Origin: Cetobacterium sp050033475
Lineage (GTDB): Bacteria > Fusobacteriota > Fusobacteriia > Fusobacteriales > Fusobacteriaceae
DNA length: 64,000 nt
Reading direction: 5' to 3'
Assembly (NCBI RefSeq): GCF_050033475.1
Contig: NZ_CP188324.1
Coordinates: forward strand, 23,972-87,971
Below, piece by piece: positions 26,179 through 34,843 of the stretch. A program made the position numbers and the translations under genes. The notes under the pieces were generated by a model. It searched no databases. It was given only the letters and a program-made list of their open reading frames with translations, and was not told the DNA's origin. The stretch's first letter is position 1; each line of letters begins with the position of its first letter.

Positions 26179-26655
26179 TTATTTTAATAAAGATATTAAA
26201 TCTTCTTTACTTTCAGTAGGTACTCTTTGTATATATAGTTTTACTCCTAATTCATTTAATCTTTTAAAAGCTTTTATATCTTCCTCATCTACACATACCG
26301 ATTTAGAAATTTGATGTTTTCCTTGTTCCATATGCATATTTCCAATATTTACTTCTTTTATAGGAACATTTCCTTCAACTAATTTTAATACATCTTGAGG
26401 TGTTTCTGCTATTATTGCTATCAATTGTCTTGGAGCAGCCTTATGGATAATATTAATTGTTTTTTCTAAAGTAAAATACCTAGTTTGCACACCTTGAGGA
26501 GCAGCCATATTCATTAAATTTTGTCTCATTTCATCTGTTGCAATTGAATCATTTGGTACTAATAATAAATTTGCTCCTGAATATTGAACCCATGAAGTTG
26601 CTACTTGACCATGAATCAATCTATTATCAATTCTTGTCAAAACAATATTTGGCAT
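26179..26655 (-). CDS. PTS mannose/sorbose-family IIB component
   Basis: A 158-residue IIB protein beginning with the invariant VLTRIDNRLIHGQVATSW, whose His (about residue 15) is the phosphorylated residue. NDSIATDEMRQNLMNMAAP is also typical. It transfers phosphate to the sugar bound by IIC/IID. First gene of the operon, with AAGGAGGTA before the ATG and a sigma-70 promoter about 40 bases upstream. No LevR-type sigma-54 activator or sigma-54 promoter is visible, so control differs from the Bacillus lev system. Confidence 0.9.
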   Translation of the reverse strand: MPNIVLTRIDNRLIHGQVATSWVQYSGANLLLVPNDSIATDEMRQNLMNMAAPQGVQTRYFTLEKTINIIHKAAPRQLIAIIAETPQDVLKLVEGNVPIKEVNIGNMHMEQGKHQISKSVCVDEEDIKAFKRLNELGVKLYIQRVPTESKEDLISLLK

Positions 26656-26688
26656 ATAAATACCTCCTTATAAATTTTATTAATATTT

Positions 26689-26717
26689 TATATAGCTTAC
26701 AATTTCTCTAAAGTCAA
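26689..26717 (-). promoter_or_regulatory. Promoter of the PTS operon
   Basis: On the minus strand TTGACT (26717-26712), a 17-base spacer, and TATATA (26694-26689), about 34 bases before the IIB start. Confidence 0.6.
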
Positions 26718-26814
26718 ATTTTATATTTTGTGTTTTATTTACTTGCTTTATTTACGAAAATAGTGTAATAGTTATAATAATAACATGAATTACTTTATAT
26801 AAAGGAGGGTTTTT

Positions 26815-27045
26815 ATGTTTTTAAAAGTTAATTTATTTGGTATTAAAACTATTTCTTATCATAAACCTTCGAAAATATTAACTATTTGTTTTAATAGTGG
26901 ACTTTGTTGTAATTATAAATATGTTCCTGAAGATATATTTAATAATTTTATTGAAGAATTTAATGTCACTAACAAAAAAGCTCATGTTTTAAATCAATAT
27001 AAAAAAATTTTAAAAGATTATCCCGTAGAATTAGTTGACTTATAA
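26815..27045 (+). CDS. KTSC-domain-like small protein
   Basis: A 76-residue protein. The middle, ILTICFNSGLCCNYKYVPEDIFNNFIEEF, fits the KTSC pattern (short beta strands of the form L-x-I-x-F-x-x-G-x-x-Y-x-Y-x-x-V-P, then an F/Y-rich helix). Members are often nucleic-acid-associated or phage-associated; their function is unclear. It has a strong AAAGGAGGG ribosome site and a probable TATAAT at 26773-26778. It is monocistronic and ends in a hairpin shared with the convergent permease. Confidence 0.6.
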   Translation: MFLKVNLFGIKTISYHKPSKILTICFNSGLCCNYKYVPEDIFNNFIEEFNVTNKKAHVLNQYKKILKDYPVELVDL

Positions 27046-27084
27046 GAAAAAATGGGTAATTCAATTGTATTGAACTACCCACTT
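27046..27084. terminator. Bidirectional terminator
   Basis: GGGTA-TTCAAT pairs with ATTGAA-TACCC with one A/C mismatch and a 3-base loop; A-rich on the left, T-rich on the right. Confidence 0.7.
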
Positions 27085-27089
27085 TATTT

Positions 27090-28376
27090 TTAAATATTTT
27101 TGGTTTTTAATTTTTTCATCACTAAATAAACTGGCACTCCTATCAATAATCCACCTAATCCAAATAATATTTTACTAATATCAGAATTATATACAAGCCA
27201 ACAACTCACTACAACTGCAAAAATAGGAATTACTGGTCCTAAAGGAATTTTAAAAGTTCTTACCAATTCCGGTCTTTTCTTTCTTAAAACTGGTATTGCT
27301 AAACAAGTCGGCAAATATTGTACAAATCTAGAAATTACACTGATTGCAGCAAGTTTTGCAAAGCTTCCTGATAAAGCTAATAAAATAGCTAATACTACTG
27401 TTATTAAAATTGCATAAACAGGAGTTCCATGTTTTCCATTTTTTGCTATAAATTTCGGTAATATTCCATCTTCTGCTAAGGCAACACCACTTCTTGGTGT
27501 AATAAATGACGCTGCTATATTAATTCCACCAATAGATATTAATGTTCCTGCTGTTACTATTGATGATCCTATTGGTCCTAGAAATATATTAGCTGCGTCA
27601 GCAATTGGTGCTACACTTGTCGCTAATTTTGGACCTAAAGCTCCTATAGAAACAACTAAAATTAAAATATAAAATAATGAAACTATTGCCATAACTGTCA
27701 TTATAGCCTTTGGAACATCTTTTTCTGGATTATGCATATCTTCTGCAGCAACTGCAATAGATTCAAATCCTGTAAATGCATAAAACATTAAAAGTGCTGC
27801 TGCTGCAAAGTTTGTACTTCCACTCACATTCTGAGGAATTACTGGAGTAAAATTTCCTTTATTTAAGAAAAAAATTCCTACAGCTACAAACAATATTAAA
27901 GGTAATAATTTCCCTACAGTTATAATATTGTTTAAAATTTTAGAAATCTGAACTCCTAAAATATTTACAATTCCAAGACCACCTAATATTATTATTATTA
28001 TTGCAGCTTTTACTACTCCATCTCCTGCTGCAGGCCATACTTTGCTTAATGCCTGAGCAAAAGCTGCAGCCATAGCAGCCCAAGCAATTATACCAATTAT
28101 CCATTTCATAAAGCCAACTTCAAATCCTACAAAATCACCAAAAGCTTCTTTTGCATAAACATATGGGCCACCATTTTTTTTGAACATTCCTCCAGCCTCA
28201 GCAAAGCATAAAGCTATACTTAAAACTAATATCATATCAAATATAATTACGAATATACTTCCTACACCCATTAAATTATATGCTTTATTTGGTAATAAAA
28301 ATATTCCTGATCCGATGATAGAATTTATACCTAAAAGTACTATACTCCAAAATCCTAACTTGTTTTTTTCTGACAT
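27090..28376 (-). CDS. APC-family amino acid/amine permease
   Basis: A 428-residue permease with about 12 transmembrane helices. The start KLGFWSIVLLGINSIIGSGIFLLP is the classic APC helix 1 with the unwound GSGIF substrate site, and MLFYAFTGFESIAVAAEDMHNPEKDVPKAI is helix 6 and the following loop. It likely imports an amino acid, polyamine or gamma-glutamyl compound by proton or cation symport. It is 27 bases downstream of a gamma-glutamyl hydrolase gene in the same operon, so a gamma-glutamylated amine or GABA-type substrate is plausible but unproven. Confidence 0.88.
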   Translation of the reverse strand: MSEKNKLGFWSIVLLGINSIIGSGIFLLPNKAYNLMGVGSIFVIIFDMILVLSIALCFAEAGGMFKKNGGPYVYAKEAFGDFVGFEVGFMKWIIGIIAWAAMAAAFAQALSKVWPAAGDGVVKAAIIIIILGGLGIVNILGVQISKILNNIITVGKLLPLILFVAVGIFFLNKGNFTPVIPQNVSGSTNFAAAALLMFYAFTGFESIAVAAEDMHNPEKDVPKAIMTVMAIVSLFYILILVVSIGALGPKLATSVAPIADAANIFLGPIGSSIVTAGTLISIGGINIAASFITPRSGVALAEDGILPKFIAKNGKHGTPVYAILITVVLAILLALSGSFAKLAAISVISRFVQYLPTCLAIPVLRKKRPELVRTFKIPLGPVIPIFAVVVSCWLVYNSDISKILFGLGGLLIGVPVYLVMKKLKTKNI

Positions 28377-28403
28377 ATTTTATTCTCCTTACTAAAAATT
28401 AAA

Positions 28404-29129
28404 TTATTTTTTAGCTTCTTCTATCAATTTTATAAATAATTTTTGCATATTTTCATATGAAGCACTTAACATTTCTGGATGCCACTGTACTCCCATTACA
28501 AAAAGATCTCCATCTTTTTCTATTGCTTCAATAACTCCATCTTTTGAATAAGCAACAGCTTTAAACCCTGGAGCAACAGTTTTTACAGCTAAATGGTGAA
28601 AACTATTTACTAAAGTTTCTTCTCCTAAAATAGAATATAATTTTGAATCTTGTTTAATTGTTATTGTATGTGTTGGGTAATCAGGAAGATGACCTTGATT
28701 ATGTTTTATATATGAACCTTCAATAAATTTTAAATCTTGATATAAACTTCCACCACTAGCAACATTTAAAATTTGTTCTCCTCTACAAATTCCTAATATA
28801 GGTTTTTTTAATTCTAATGCATTTTTTATTAAAAGCATATCAAACTTATCTCTTCTCGGCATTATTCCACCTAATTCTTTACATGGTTCTTCACCATATA
28901 ACATTGGATTTACATCATGTCCCCCAGACATTATTAATCCGTCTATATTTTCTATTTGAGCTTTTATTACTTCATCATCATATACCATTGGAATTATATA
29001 AGGTATTCCTCCAGCACGTACAACAGATTGAACATAATCATTATTTACATAAGCTCTTTCATATCCAGGAAACATTCCTCCTTCATCGATTATTAAACTA
29101 CCCGAAATTCCTATTATAGGTTTTTTCAT
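28404..29129 (-). CDS. Class-I glutamine-amidotransferase-like gamma-glutamyl hydrolase (PuuD-like)
   Basis: A 241-residue peptidase C26 protein. DGLIMSGGHDVNPMLYGEEP and KPILGICRGEQILNVASGGSLYQDL carry the nucleophilic Cys (GICRGEQ) and oxyanion region; GVQWHPEM carries the catalytic His and Glu. The pattern fits gamma-glutamyl-gamma-aminobutyrate hydrolase (PuuD) and related enzymes that free an amine or amino acid from glutamate. Co-transcribed with an APC permease, it probably processes the imported compound. No PuuA ligase or other Puu genes are nearby, so the exact substrate is open. Confidence 0.85.
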   Translation of the reverse strand: MKKPIIGISGSLIIDEGGMFPGYERAYVNNDYVQSVVRAGGIPYIIPMVYDDEVIKAQIENIDGLIMSGGHDVNPMLYGEEPCKELGGIMPRRDKFDMLLIKNALELKKPILGICRGEQILNVASGGSLYQDLKFIEGSYIKHNQGHLPDYPTHTITIKQDSKLYSILGEETLVNSFHHLAVKTVAPGFKAVAYSKDGVIEAIEKDGDLFVMGVQWHPEMLSASYENMQKLFIKLIEEAKK

Positions 29130-29184
29130 AATTATCCTCCTAAAAACATTAATTAAGTATTAAAATAGTATTAATTATGCGTTA

Positions 29185-29213
29185 ATTATATAACTTTTTT
29201 TTCATTTTGTTAA
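29185..29213 (-). promoter_or_regulatory. Promoter of the hydrolase-permease operon
   Basis: On the minus strand TTAACA (29213-29208), a 17-base spacer and TATAAT (29190-29185). The leader downstream contains three TTAATTA repeats that might be a regulator site. Confidence 0.65.
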
Positions 29214-29253
29214 ACTTTTTCCTAATTTTTTTTATTTTTTTTTACAACTAAAG

Positions 29254-29287
29254 AAAAAAGGATATAAATTCTTAAGAATTTATATCC
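29254..29287 (-). terminator. Terminator, 28-bp perfect palindrome
   Basis: A perfect palindrome at 29260-29287 (GGATATAAATTCTT and its complement), followed on the minus strand by six Ts. It overlaps the last codons of the nuclease gene. Confidence 0.75.
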
Positions 29288-29754
29288 TTTGCATTCCTTT
29301 GATGTTCTCTATATTCCCAAGGAGCTTCTGGATTTTCATTTTTCCATAATCCCTTTTTTTCTTGTTTTGCTAATATTTGTGCTGCAGCAAATTCCATATT
29401 TTCCGGAGCATAATGTTTATACCACCATGCGTCTCCATTTTTTACCATTTCTAAATTTATATTCTTTCCATCTAAATATACTAAACCAACAATTCTACCA
29501 TATAAATCTTTATTTTTAACATCTATTTTTACATATTTTCCATATACTAAACTATTTAAATTTCTCCAAGAATCTTCTCCGTAAGTTTGATGCTTTTCTG
29601 GTGCATCTATTCCGTAAAATCTCACTCTTATTTTTTTATGATGATCCAATATAGTTATTGTATCCCCATCTGCAACCTTTATGACTTTTCCTTCTAAAGC
29701 AAAAGATAAAGTTGTTAATAGCAATGTAAATATAATTATTAGTAATTTTTTCAT
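29272..29754 (-). CDS. Secreted thermonuclease-family nuclease (SNase-like)
   Basis: A 160-residue protein with a signal peptide (MKKLLIIIFTLLLTTLSFA) and a complete SNase-like OB-fold: GKVIKVADGDTITI, IRVRFYGIDAPEK (metal-ligand Asp), DLYGRIVGLVYLDGKNINLEMVKNGDAWWY (catalytic Arg region). It is a calcium-dependent DNase/RNase, periplasmic or released, likely for nutrient scavenging or defence against extracellular DNA. Standalone gene, 20 bases after the LytTR regulator gene on the same strand, so possibly co-transcribed with it. Confidence 0.88.
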   Translation of the reverse strand: MKKLLIIIFTLLLTTLSFALEGKVIKVADGDTITILDHHKKIRVRFYGIDAPEKHQTYGEDSWRNLNSLVYGKYVKIDVKNKDLYGRIVGLVYLDGKNINLEMVKNGDAWWYKHYAPENMEFAAAQILAKQEKKGLWKNENPEAPWEYREHQRNAKDINS

Positions 29755-29775
29755 TTCTTATAAAATCTCCTTATA

Positions 29776-30450
29776 TTATAAAATAACTCTACCAAAAGAT
29801 AACATTCTTTTATCTTCTAGTTCTTTAAGTTTAGATTTACTTGTATAAATATAGGAGCTATCTTTAAATATTATTCTTTCTTCTTTATAATCTAATATTT
29901 TTATTAATTCTATATTTATAATGGTACTTCTATCTAATTTGTAAAATATTTTTATTTTTGAAAGTTTTTCTTCCACTTCAGAAAAACTACTTTTAACTGT
30001 AAATATTTCATCTCCCCATAAATGTAATTCTGTTTTTCTAGATACTCTACAATATGTTATATAAGATACCTGATCAAATCTTATAATTCCTCGTTGATAT
30101 GTATCATTTAAATAAAATTCATTTAAATTAAATTTTTTGTTTAATGTTGTTTCAATAGCTTCTTCTATATCAAATATCTCTTGTCTTAATACACAATCAG
30201 TTATATATTCTAAATGTAATAATTTTCTCATTTCTCTGATATTATCTTTTCCAACTAAAACTATAACAGGAATATTATCCTTTGCATAAGATTTTATTTT
30301 CTCTAAAAGATTTTCTCTGTTTATATCTATTATAAATATATTACAATTTTCCTTCTCAAGAATATTATTTTCATCGATAAATTCATAATCCAAGGTTTCT
30401 TTTAAAAGAATTTGTAATTTTTCATCTATATCAGTAATTATTCTAATCAT
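29776..30450 (-). CDS. LytTR-family DNA-binding regulator with degenerate receiver
   Basis: A 224-residue protein. The last 100 residues are a LytTR DNA-binding domain (GIIRFDQVSYITYCRVSRKTELHLWGDEIFTVKSSFSEVEEKL...FYKLDRSTIINIELIKIL). The N-terminal 110 residues resemble a response-regulator receiver (IIRIITDIDEKL, NIFIIDINRENL, IPVIVLVGKDN), where IIDIN could hold the phospho-Asp but the usual acidic pair is reduced to TDID. It overlaps the membrane sensor gene by 8 bases (ATGATTAG), indicating coupled translation and a dedicated sensor-regulator pair. The sensor has no kinase domain, so phosphorylation may not be the signal. Confidence 0.82.
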   Translation of the reverse strand: MIRIITDIDEKLQILLKETLDYEFIDENNILEKENCNIFIIDINRENLLEKIKSYAKDNIPVIVLVGKDNIREMRKLLHLEYITDCVLRQEIFDIEEAIETTLNKKFNLNEFYLNDTYQRGIIRFDQVSYITYCRVSRKTELHLWGDEIFTVKSSFSEVEEKLSKIKIFYKLDRSTIINIELIKILDYKEERIIFKDSSYIYTSKSKLKELEDKRMLSFGRVIL

Positions 30451-31999
30451 CTAAAACCAACTCCTCATATAAGGAATTTAATCTAATTTTACTTGCTATA
30501 TTTGATAACTTCACAGCTATATTTCTTAAATATTGATATTGGTCATAAGATATTTCTTCATTACTTTCTTTTAATAAGATAATTCCAACATAAGGATTCC
30601 CATTAAATTCCATTCTAAATCCAAGATTATAATTAGGTATTTTAATTTTATCTTTATCTAAAACTATATCCTCATCAAAATCATCTTTATTATAAATATA
30701 TTTTTCAACTTCTTCTGAATTTGAGAAAATTTTAATTAAAGTATTTATTTTTAAATGTTTTTTTATTTCTTTTTCTAATTGGATTTCGAATTGTCTTTTA
30801 TTATGAATTAATGATAATTTATTATATATTTTCTCTATGGAACTATCTGTTTCTTTCATAATTCTATCAAAAACCATTGTATAAAAATCTAGTAAAAAAA
30901 TAGTAGATAAAATAACAAATGGTTCTGTTAAAGTTTTAAAATAAAACAATGAAATATAAGCTAACATCAAACCTAAAACATATCTAACTGCTCTACTTAA
31001 TTCTTTTGTATAAACTTTCAATTTGCTAAATATAAGGCCCCAATAAACACACATAAATTCGATTAATTCTATAAAATAATATAATTTAGAATTACTTGGA
31101 AATAAATTATGAAAAAATTCTAAAATAAAATATCCGACTCCTATAGCTAACCAACAAATATAATCTAATTTTTTTAATTTTTTATGACTTCTTATAAATG
31201 AATATATTATTAAAACAAAAATTATTCTTGTTAAATCTATAAATTTTCTCACTTCTGAGCATATCTTAAATAATTTATAACAATAAGTTAATAAATATAT
31301 ATATATTTGTGGAGATAAAATAGCTACTGCAAAAATAAAATTATAAAAATATACTATAGAAACTGCTGTATAAGTCAATACCCTCACTACTTTTTTATTT
31401 TTAGGAATTATATTCTCTAAAATATAAAAAATTAATGCGAATCCTAAAATTCTAGTTATAAAAAAATCTAAAAATAATAAAAAATCCGTTTGAAAACTTC
31501 CTCTGAAACTAAATATTAATTTTAAAAGTAATAGTCCAAAAAGACTGGATAATATTTTATTTTTCTTTATTTTATTTCTTAAACGGTTAAATATTGCAAA
31601 ATTGAAAACAATTAAAGTTAAAGTTATTATATTTAAAAATATTTCCTGCTTTTTAGAAAAATAATCTCCCTCTAAATTAACTTTCACTTTTTCCCAATCA
31701 CTTGATTTTATTATATTAATCGATTTTACTTCATCATCAAAATCAGCTTTTAAAATATAATCTCCATTTGGTACATTTAAAAAAATCTTACCATTTAAGA
31801 AATTTTTATTTGGTGTTTTCAAAATATCTCCATTTTCTTTAATTAAGGAATAATTACCTATATCTCTATTTAAAACCTCTATATTTTTGATTTTAGGTAC
31901 AACATATATAAAATCTTTTTCATTTCTTGCTATATATCTTAATGTTATTCCTAAAATCACAGATAATAGAATTATTAATAATAATATCTTTTTTTTCAT
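30443..31999 (-). CDS. Membrane sensor without kinase domain, paired with the LytTR regulator
   Basis: A 518-residue protein. It has an N-terminal anchor helix, an extracytoplasmic beta domain (about 30-115), seven or eight transmembrane helices (about 118-365), and a cytoplasmic region of about 140 residues. That region begins with a coiled coil and ends like the last helix of a GAF domain (YDQYQYLRNIAVKLSNIASKIRLNSLYEEL), exactly where a histidine-kinase domain would normally begin, but the protein stops there. The layout resembles 7TM-diverse-intracellular sensors. It probably transmits a signal to the overlapping LytTR gene by direct contact or by recruiting another kinase. Not a known named family; no frameshifted kinase remnant follows. 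Confidence 0.7.
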   Translation of the reverse strand: MKKKILLLIILLSVILGITLRYIARNEKDFIYVVPKIKNIEVLNRDIGNYSLIKENGDILKTPNKNFLNGKIFLNVPNGDYILKADFDDEVKSINIIKSSDWEKVKVNLEGDYFSKKQEIFLNIITLTLIVFNFAIFNRLRNKIKKNKILSSLFGLLLLKLIFSFRGSFQTDFLLFLDFFITRILGFALIFYILENIIPKNKKVVRVLTYTAVSIVYFYNFIFAVAILSPQIYIYLLTYCYKLFKICSEVRKFIDLTRIIFVLIIYSFIRSHKKLKKLDYICWLAIGVGYFILEFFHNLFPSNSKLYYFIELIEFMCVYWGLIFSKLKVYTKELSRAVRYVLGLMLAYISLFYFKTLTEPFVILSTIFLLDFYTMVFDRIMKETDSSIEKIYNKLSLIHNKRQFEIQLEKEIKKHLKINTLIKIFSNSEEVEKYIYNKDDFDEDIVLDKDKIKIPNYNLGFRMEFNGNPYVGIILLKESNEEISYDQYQYLRNIAVKLSNIASKIRLNSLYEELVLDD

Positions 32000-32158
32000 T
32001 TTCTCCTCCTTTTTATAATTTATAATTATATCAATTTTTATTTTAATAATACATAAATTATTTCTATAATTTTTAAATAATTCTTTTAAATTTAAAGGAT
32101 ATTGTATTTTTTATAATAAATGCTCTCATAACTAGAAATTTATTTTTGAGGTGGTCAT

Positions 32159-33448
32159 ATGAAACAATTCTTTAATAATTATGAAAAAAATAAATTCTTA
32201 ATAATTTGCGAAGGAATGAATTCAAATGCAATGAGCCTAGGAATACAAGGATTTGCACTTACCGCCTTAGCATTATACTTTAATTGTACTCCTTTTTGGA
32301 TTTCAATGATTTCTACTCTTCCTTTAGCACTACAACTATTACAAGTTTTTTTAGGAACATATTATAAATGCTTTCCAACTAAAAAAAGTGCATTACTTTT
32401 TAGTGCTTTTGCTAGTAGAATTCCTCTTTGTTTTCTATTTTTTATTGTTGCATTTGATATTAAAGATTATAGATTTTTAATAACTATTGTTTTTATTTAT
32501 TCATTTTTTTCAGCATTTTTATCTGGAATATGGACTAGTTCTGTAGGAGATATTATAAAAAAAGATGAACGAAGTAGTTTTTTTTCAAAACGTTTTATTC
32601 TTCTTTCTTTTTCTACGGTTATTTTTTCCTTTATTGTCTCTAAAAGCCTTAATATCCATCCAGGTAAAATTGGTATTTTAATATTAACAGCTATTATTAC
32701 AATTACAGCTATAATAACTTTAATTCTTCTTTGTTTTCACGATATTCCAAATTTTGAAGATAATAAAGTTAACTTCAATCTTAAACTTCCTTTAAAAGAT
32801 TATAATTTTGTTAATTTTTTAATATTTATTGGTGCTTGGAATTTTACCATTGAATTTACAAAACCTTATTTTTATTATTTTGCTGTTACTGATTTAAAAG
32901 CTCCATACGAAATACTAGGGATTTCATCATCTATTACAGCTACTTTATCTATCATAATGTTTTTCTTATATGAAAAAATTGTGAAAAGAATTGGAAATAA
33001 AAAACTACTTTCATTTGGAATTGCTGTTTCTACATATGTAGTTGTACTTTATTTTCTTATGAATCATTCCAATGTACGAAGTCTAATTATCCTAGATTCC
33101 TTTGGAACAGCAATCGGTTGGTCTGCTATTAATTTAGGTTTATTTAGCTTATTATTAGATCTCTCTAGTCCTTCTAGAGATTCTTATACTGCAATTTATT
33201 CTGTTACTATAGGAATTTGTGGATTAAGTGGAGCTCTTTTTGGTGGATTTATTGGAGATTTAATTTCTAAAAAAATCTTTATTATTTTCGGAGATAAATA
33301 TCCTGGATTTCAAATAATGTTTTTTATAAATCTTCTTTTACGTTTTTATTGTATTTTATTATTAACAAGAGTTAAGGCTTATCAAAAAAATTTATATTAT
33401 CCTGGAATTGCACCAACATTATCTTATTTTTTTAGAAGTAGACGATAA
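32159..33448 (+). CDS. Major-facilitator-superfamily transporter
   Basis: A 429-residue membrane protein with about 12 transmembrane helices in two halves. The first helices read NSNAMSLGIQGFALTALALYF. A loop between helices 2 and 3 is basic. Substrate unknown: no drug or sugar signature is evident. Gene symbols in this superfamily cannot be assigned from the sequence. GAGGTGGT precedes the ATG. The gene is divergent from the sensor-LytTR operon, so it might be a target of that regulator (inference). It ends in a palindromic bidirectional terminator. Confidence 0.82.
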   Translation: MKQFFNNYEKNKFLIICEGMNSNAMSLGIQGFALTALALYFNCTPFWISMISTLPLALQLLQVFLGTYYKCFPTKKSALLFSAFASRIPLCFLFFIVAFDIKDYRFLITIVFIYSFFSAFLSGIWTSSVGDIIKKDERSSFFSKRFILLSFSTVIFSFIVSKSLNIHPGKIGILILTAIITITAIITLILLCFHDIPNFEDNKVNFNLKLPLKDYNFVNFLIFIGAWNFTIEFTKPYFYYFAVTDLKAPYEILGISSSITATLSIIMFFLYEKIVKRIGNKKLLSFGIAVSTYVVVLYFLMNHSNVRSLIILDSFGTAIGWSAINLGLFSLLLDLSSPSRDSYTAIYSVTIGICGLSGALFGGFIGDLISKKIFIIFGDKYPGFQIMFFINLLLRFYCILLLTRVKAYQKNLYYPGIAPTLSYFFRSRR

Positions 33449-33477
33449 AAAAATGGGTTATATAACCCATTTTTTTA
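33447..33477. terminator. Bidirectional terminator, 18-bp palindrome
   Basis: ATGGGTTATATAACCCAT at 33453-33470, flanked by A- and T-runs. Confidence 0.8.
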
Positions 33478-33870
33478 TATTCCAAAATGAAAACTCGAAC
33501 TTGAGCTTGAACTTCTTTCAACTGATGATGTATGTGAACTACTTTGTGAATTAGAAATTGTATTTCTTTCAAAACCATTTTCAAAAGGTGTTATTGTTGT
33601 CTTTGAATTACTAAAACCGCTTGAAGATGTATTACTATCAATTGTTTTATGTGTAACTTTATTTGTATAACCTGTTGGTATTCTTGGAATTGTATCCATT
33701 TCCATTCCTAATAACATATTTGCTTCAATAAATCTTGAAATATCATTATAATTATTATAAGTTGGTAATCCTACTCCTGATGTTCTATAACCATTTGGTG
33801 TTATTGTTGTTGTTGTACATCCTGTAAAAATTATTAGTAATATTGTTAAAATCAAATATACTTTTTTCAT
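33475..33870 (-). CDS. Small lipoprotein with serine-rich C-terminus
   Basis: A 131-residue lipoprotein: signal peptide with lipobox IFTGC (Cys about residue 18), a Thr-rich start to the mature chain, a YNNYNDISRFIEANMLLGMEMDTIPRIP segment that may fold, and a low-complexity serine/histidine tail (SSSHTSSVERSSSSSSSFHFG). Not recognised. It lies 16 bases downstream of the alpha/beta hydrolase gene on the same strand. Confidence 0.7.
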   Translation of the reverse strand: MKKVYLILTILLIIFTGCTTTTITPNGYRTSGVGLPTYNNYNDISRFIEANMLLGMEMDTIPRIPTGYTNKVTHKTIDSNTSSSGFSNSKTTITPFENGFERNTISNSQSSSHTSSVERSSSSSSSFHFGI

Positions 33871-33886
33871 TAACTTTCTCTCCTAT

Positions 33887-34699
33887 TTAATCATTTAAAA
33901 TTAATTCTAAATATTTATTTACATCCTTTGAATTTTCTATATTAGAAATATGTCCTGCTTTTTCTACAATAAAAAGCTTTGAATTTTTAACAAGAGAACA
34001 CATTATTTTTGATTCTTCCACAGGACGTGGTATATCTTTATCTCCTACAATAAAATATGTTTCATTTTCTATTATTTTCATATTTTCTAAATAATCTACT
34101 CTATCAAAAATACCTCTACCTAAGGCTACAATTGTTTTTATATTTTCTTTTTTTATATTAAGCAAATTATTTTTTAATTCTATAAATAATTGCCCTTTTT
34201 TTTCTCCTTCTTCAGGAGTAAAAAACATTTTTGCTATAATTTCTGTCATTGGCTCTGGAATATATCCTAAATTTTCAATTGTATCTAGCATTTGAAAATA
34301 TAAATTTTTAGTTTCTAATGGTTCCTTCCCAGAAAAGCTATCCATAATAATTAATTTCTCAATTCTATTACTGTAATTAATTCCTAAATATGTTCCTATC
34401 ATTCCACCCACAGAAAGTCCAACATAAATAAACTTTTCTATATTTAAATAATTTAAAACTTCTATAATATCTTCAGATAAAGATTCTATGGAATATTTAT
34501 ATTCATTTCCTAAATAATCCGATTCTCCATGACCCCATAAATCAATTCTTATGCATTTATAATTTGAAGAAAAATATTCTTTTTGTGTATTCCACATTTT
34601 AGTATCCCATAAAAAAGAATGAATAAATACAATTGCTTTTTCTCCAACACCATCAATTTCTACATTTATATTTCTATTATTTTTTAATTTTATTTTAAT
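33887..34699 (-). CDS. Alpha/beta hydrolase, probable ATT start codon
   Basis: A protein of about 270 residues. Nucleophile elbow GLSVGGMIG (Ser), DLWGHGESD after strand 4, catalytic-acid region GDKDIPRP, and catalytic His in KAGHISN near the end: a complete alpha/beta-hydrolase triad. The first in-frame ATG (34597) would drop the first strands and the oxyanion motif FIHSFLWD. The frame stays open upstream to a TAG at 34711-34709, and an AAAGGTAGG ribosome site precedes an in-frame ATT at 34699 by 8 bases. The protein therefore probably starts there with a rare ATT codon. A lost ATG (mutation) is the alternative. Substrate unknown; adipate-enol-lactonase-like or esterase. Confidence 0.68.
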   Translation of the reverse strand: MKIKLKNNRNINVEIDGVGEKAIVFIHSFLWDTKMWNTQKEYFSSNYKCIRIDLWGHGESDYLGNEYKYSIESLSEDIIEVLNYLNIEKFIYVGLSVGGMIGTYLGINYSNRIEKLIIMDSFSGKEPLETKNLYFQMLDTIENLGYIPEPMTEIIAKMFFTPEEGEKKGQLFIELKNNLLNIKKENIKTIVALGRGIFDRVDYLENMKIIENETYFIVGDKDIPRPVEESKIMCSLVKNSKLFIVEKAGHISNIENSKDVNKYLELILND

Positions 34700-34805
34700 T
34701 TTATTTTCCTACCTTTCTTTAAAATTTATATTTTTATAATAACTTATTTTCTTTAATTATTTCTATTTATTCACAAATCATCAAATATTTTACACAAAAT
34801 TCTAT

Positions 34806-34830
34806 AAAAAAAAGGGATTATAAAATCCCT
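34806..34830 (-). terminator. Terminator after the methylase gene
   Basis: AGGGATT and AATCCCT form a 7-bp stem with a 4-base loop; Ts follow on the minus strand. Confidence 0.65.
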
Positions 34831-34843
34831 CTAACATTTTTTA

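Noticed and set aside
26656..26814. Sigma-54 promoter for the mannose-type PTS operon
   Set aside because: No GG-N10-GC pattern seen; a sigma-70-type TTGACT/TATATA pair is present.
28817..29119. Open frame of about 100 residues on the plus strand, His/Leu-rich
   Set aside because: Lies entirely inside the well-supported gamma-glutamyl hydrolase gene on the other strand; composition typical of an antisense shadow.
30443..30450. Possible frameshift splitting one sensor-regulator protein
   Set aside because: The 8-base ATGA-type overlap, with complete ends on both sides, fits translational coupling of two proteins.
34767..34775. TTATTCACA, a match to the DnaA-box consensus
   Set aside because: A single copy, 3 kb from the iterons and between other genes; expected by chance in such AT-rich DNA.
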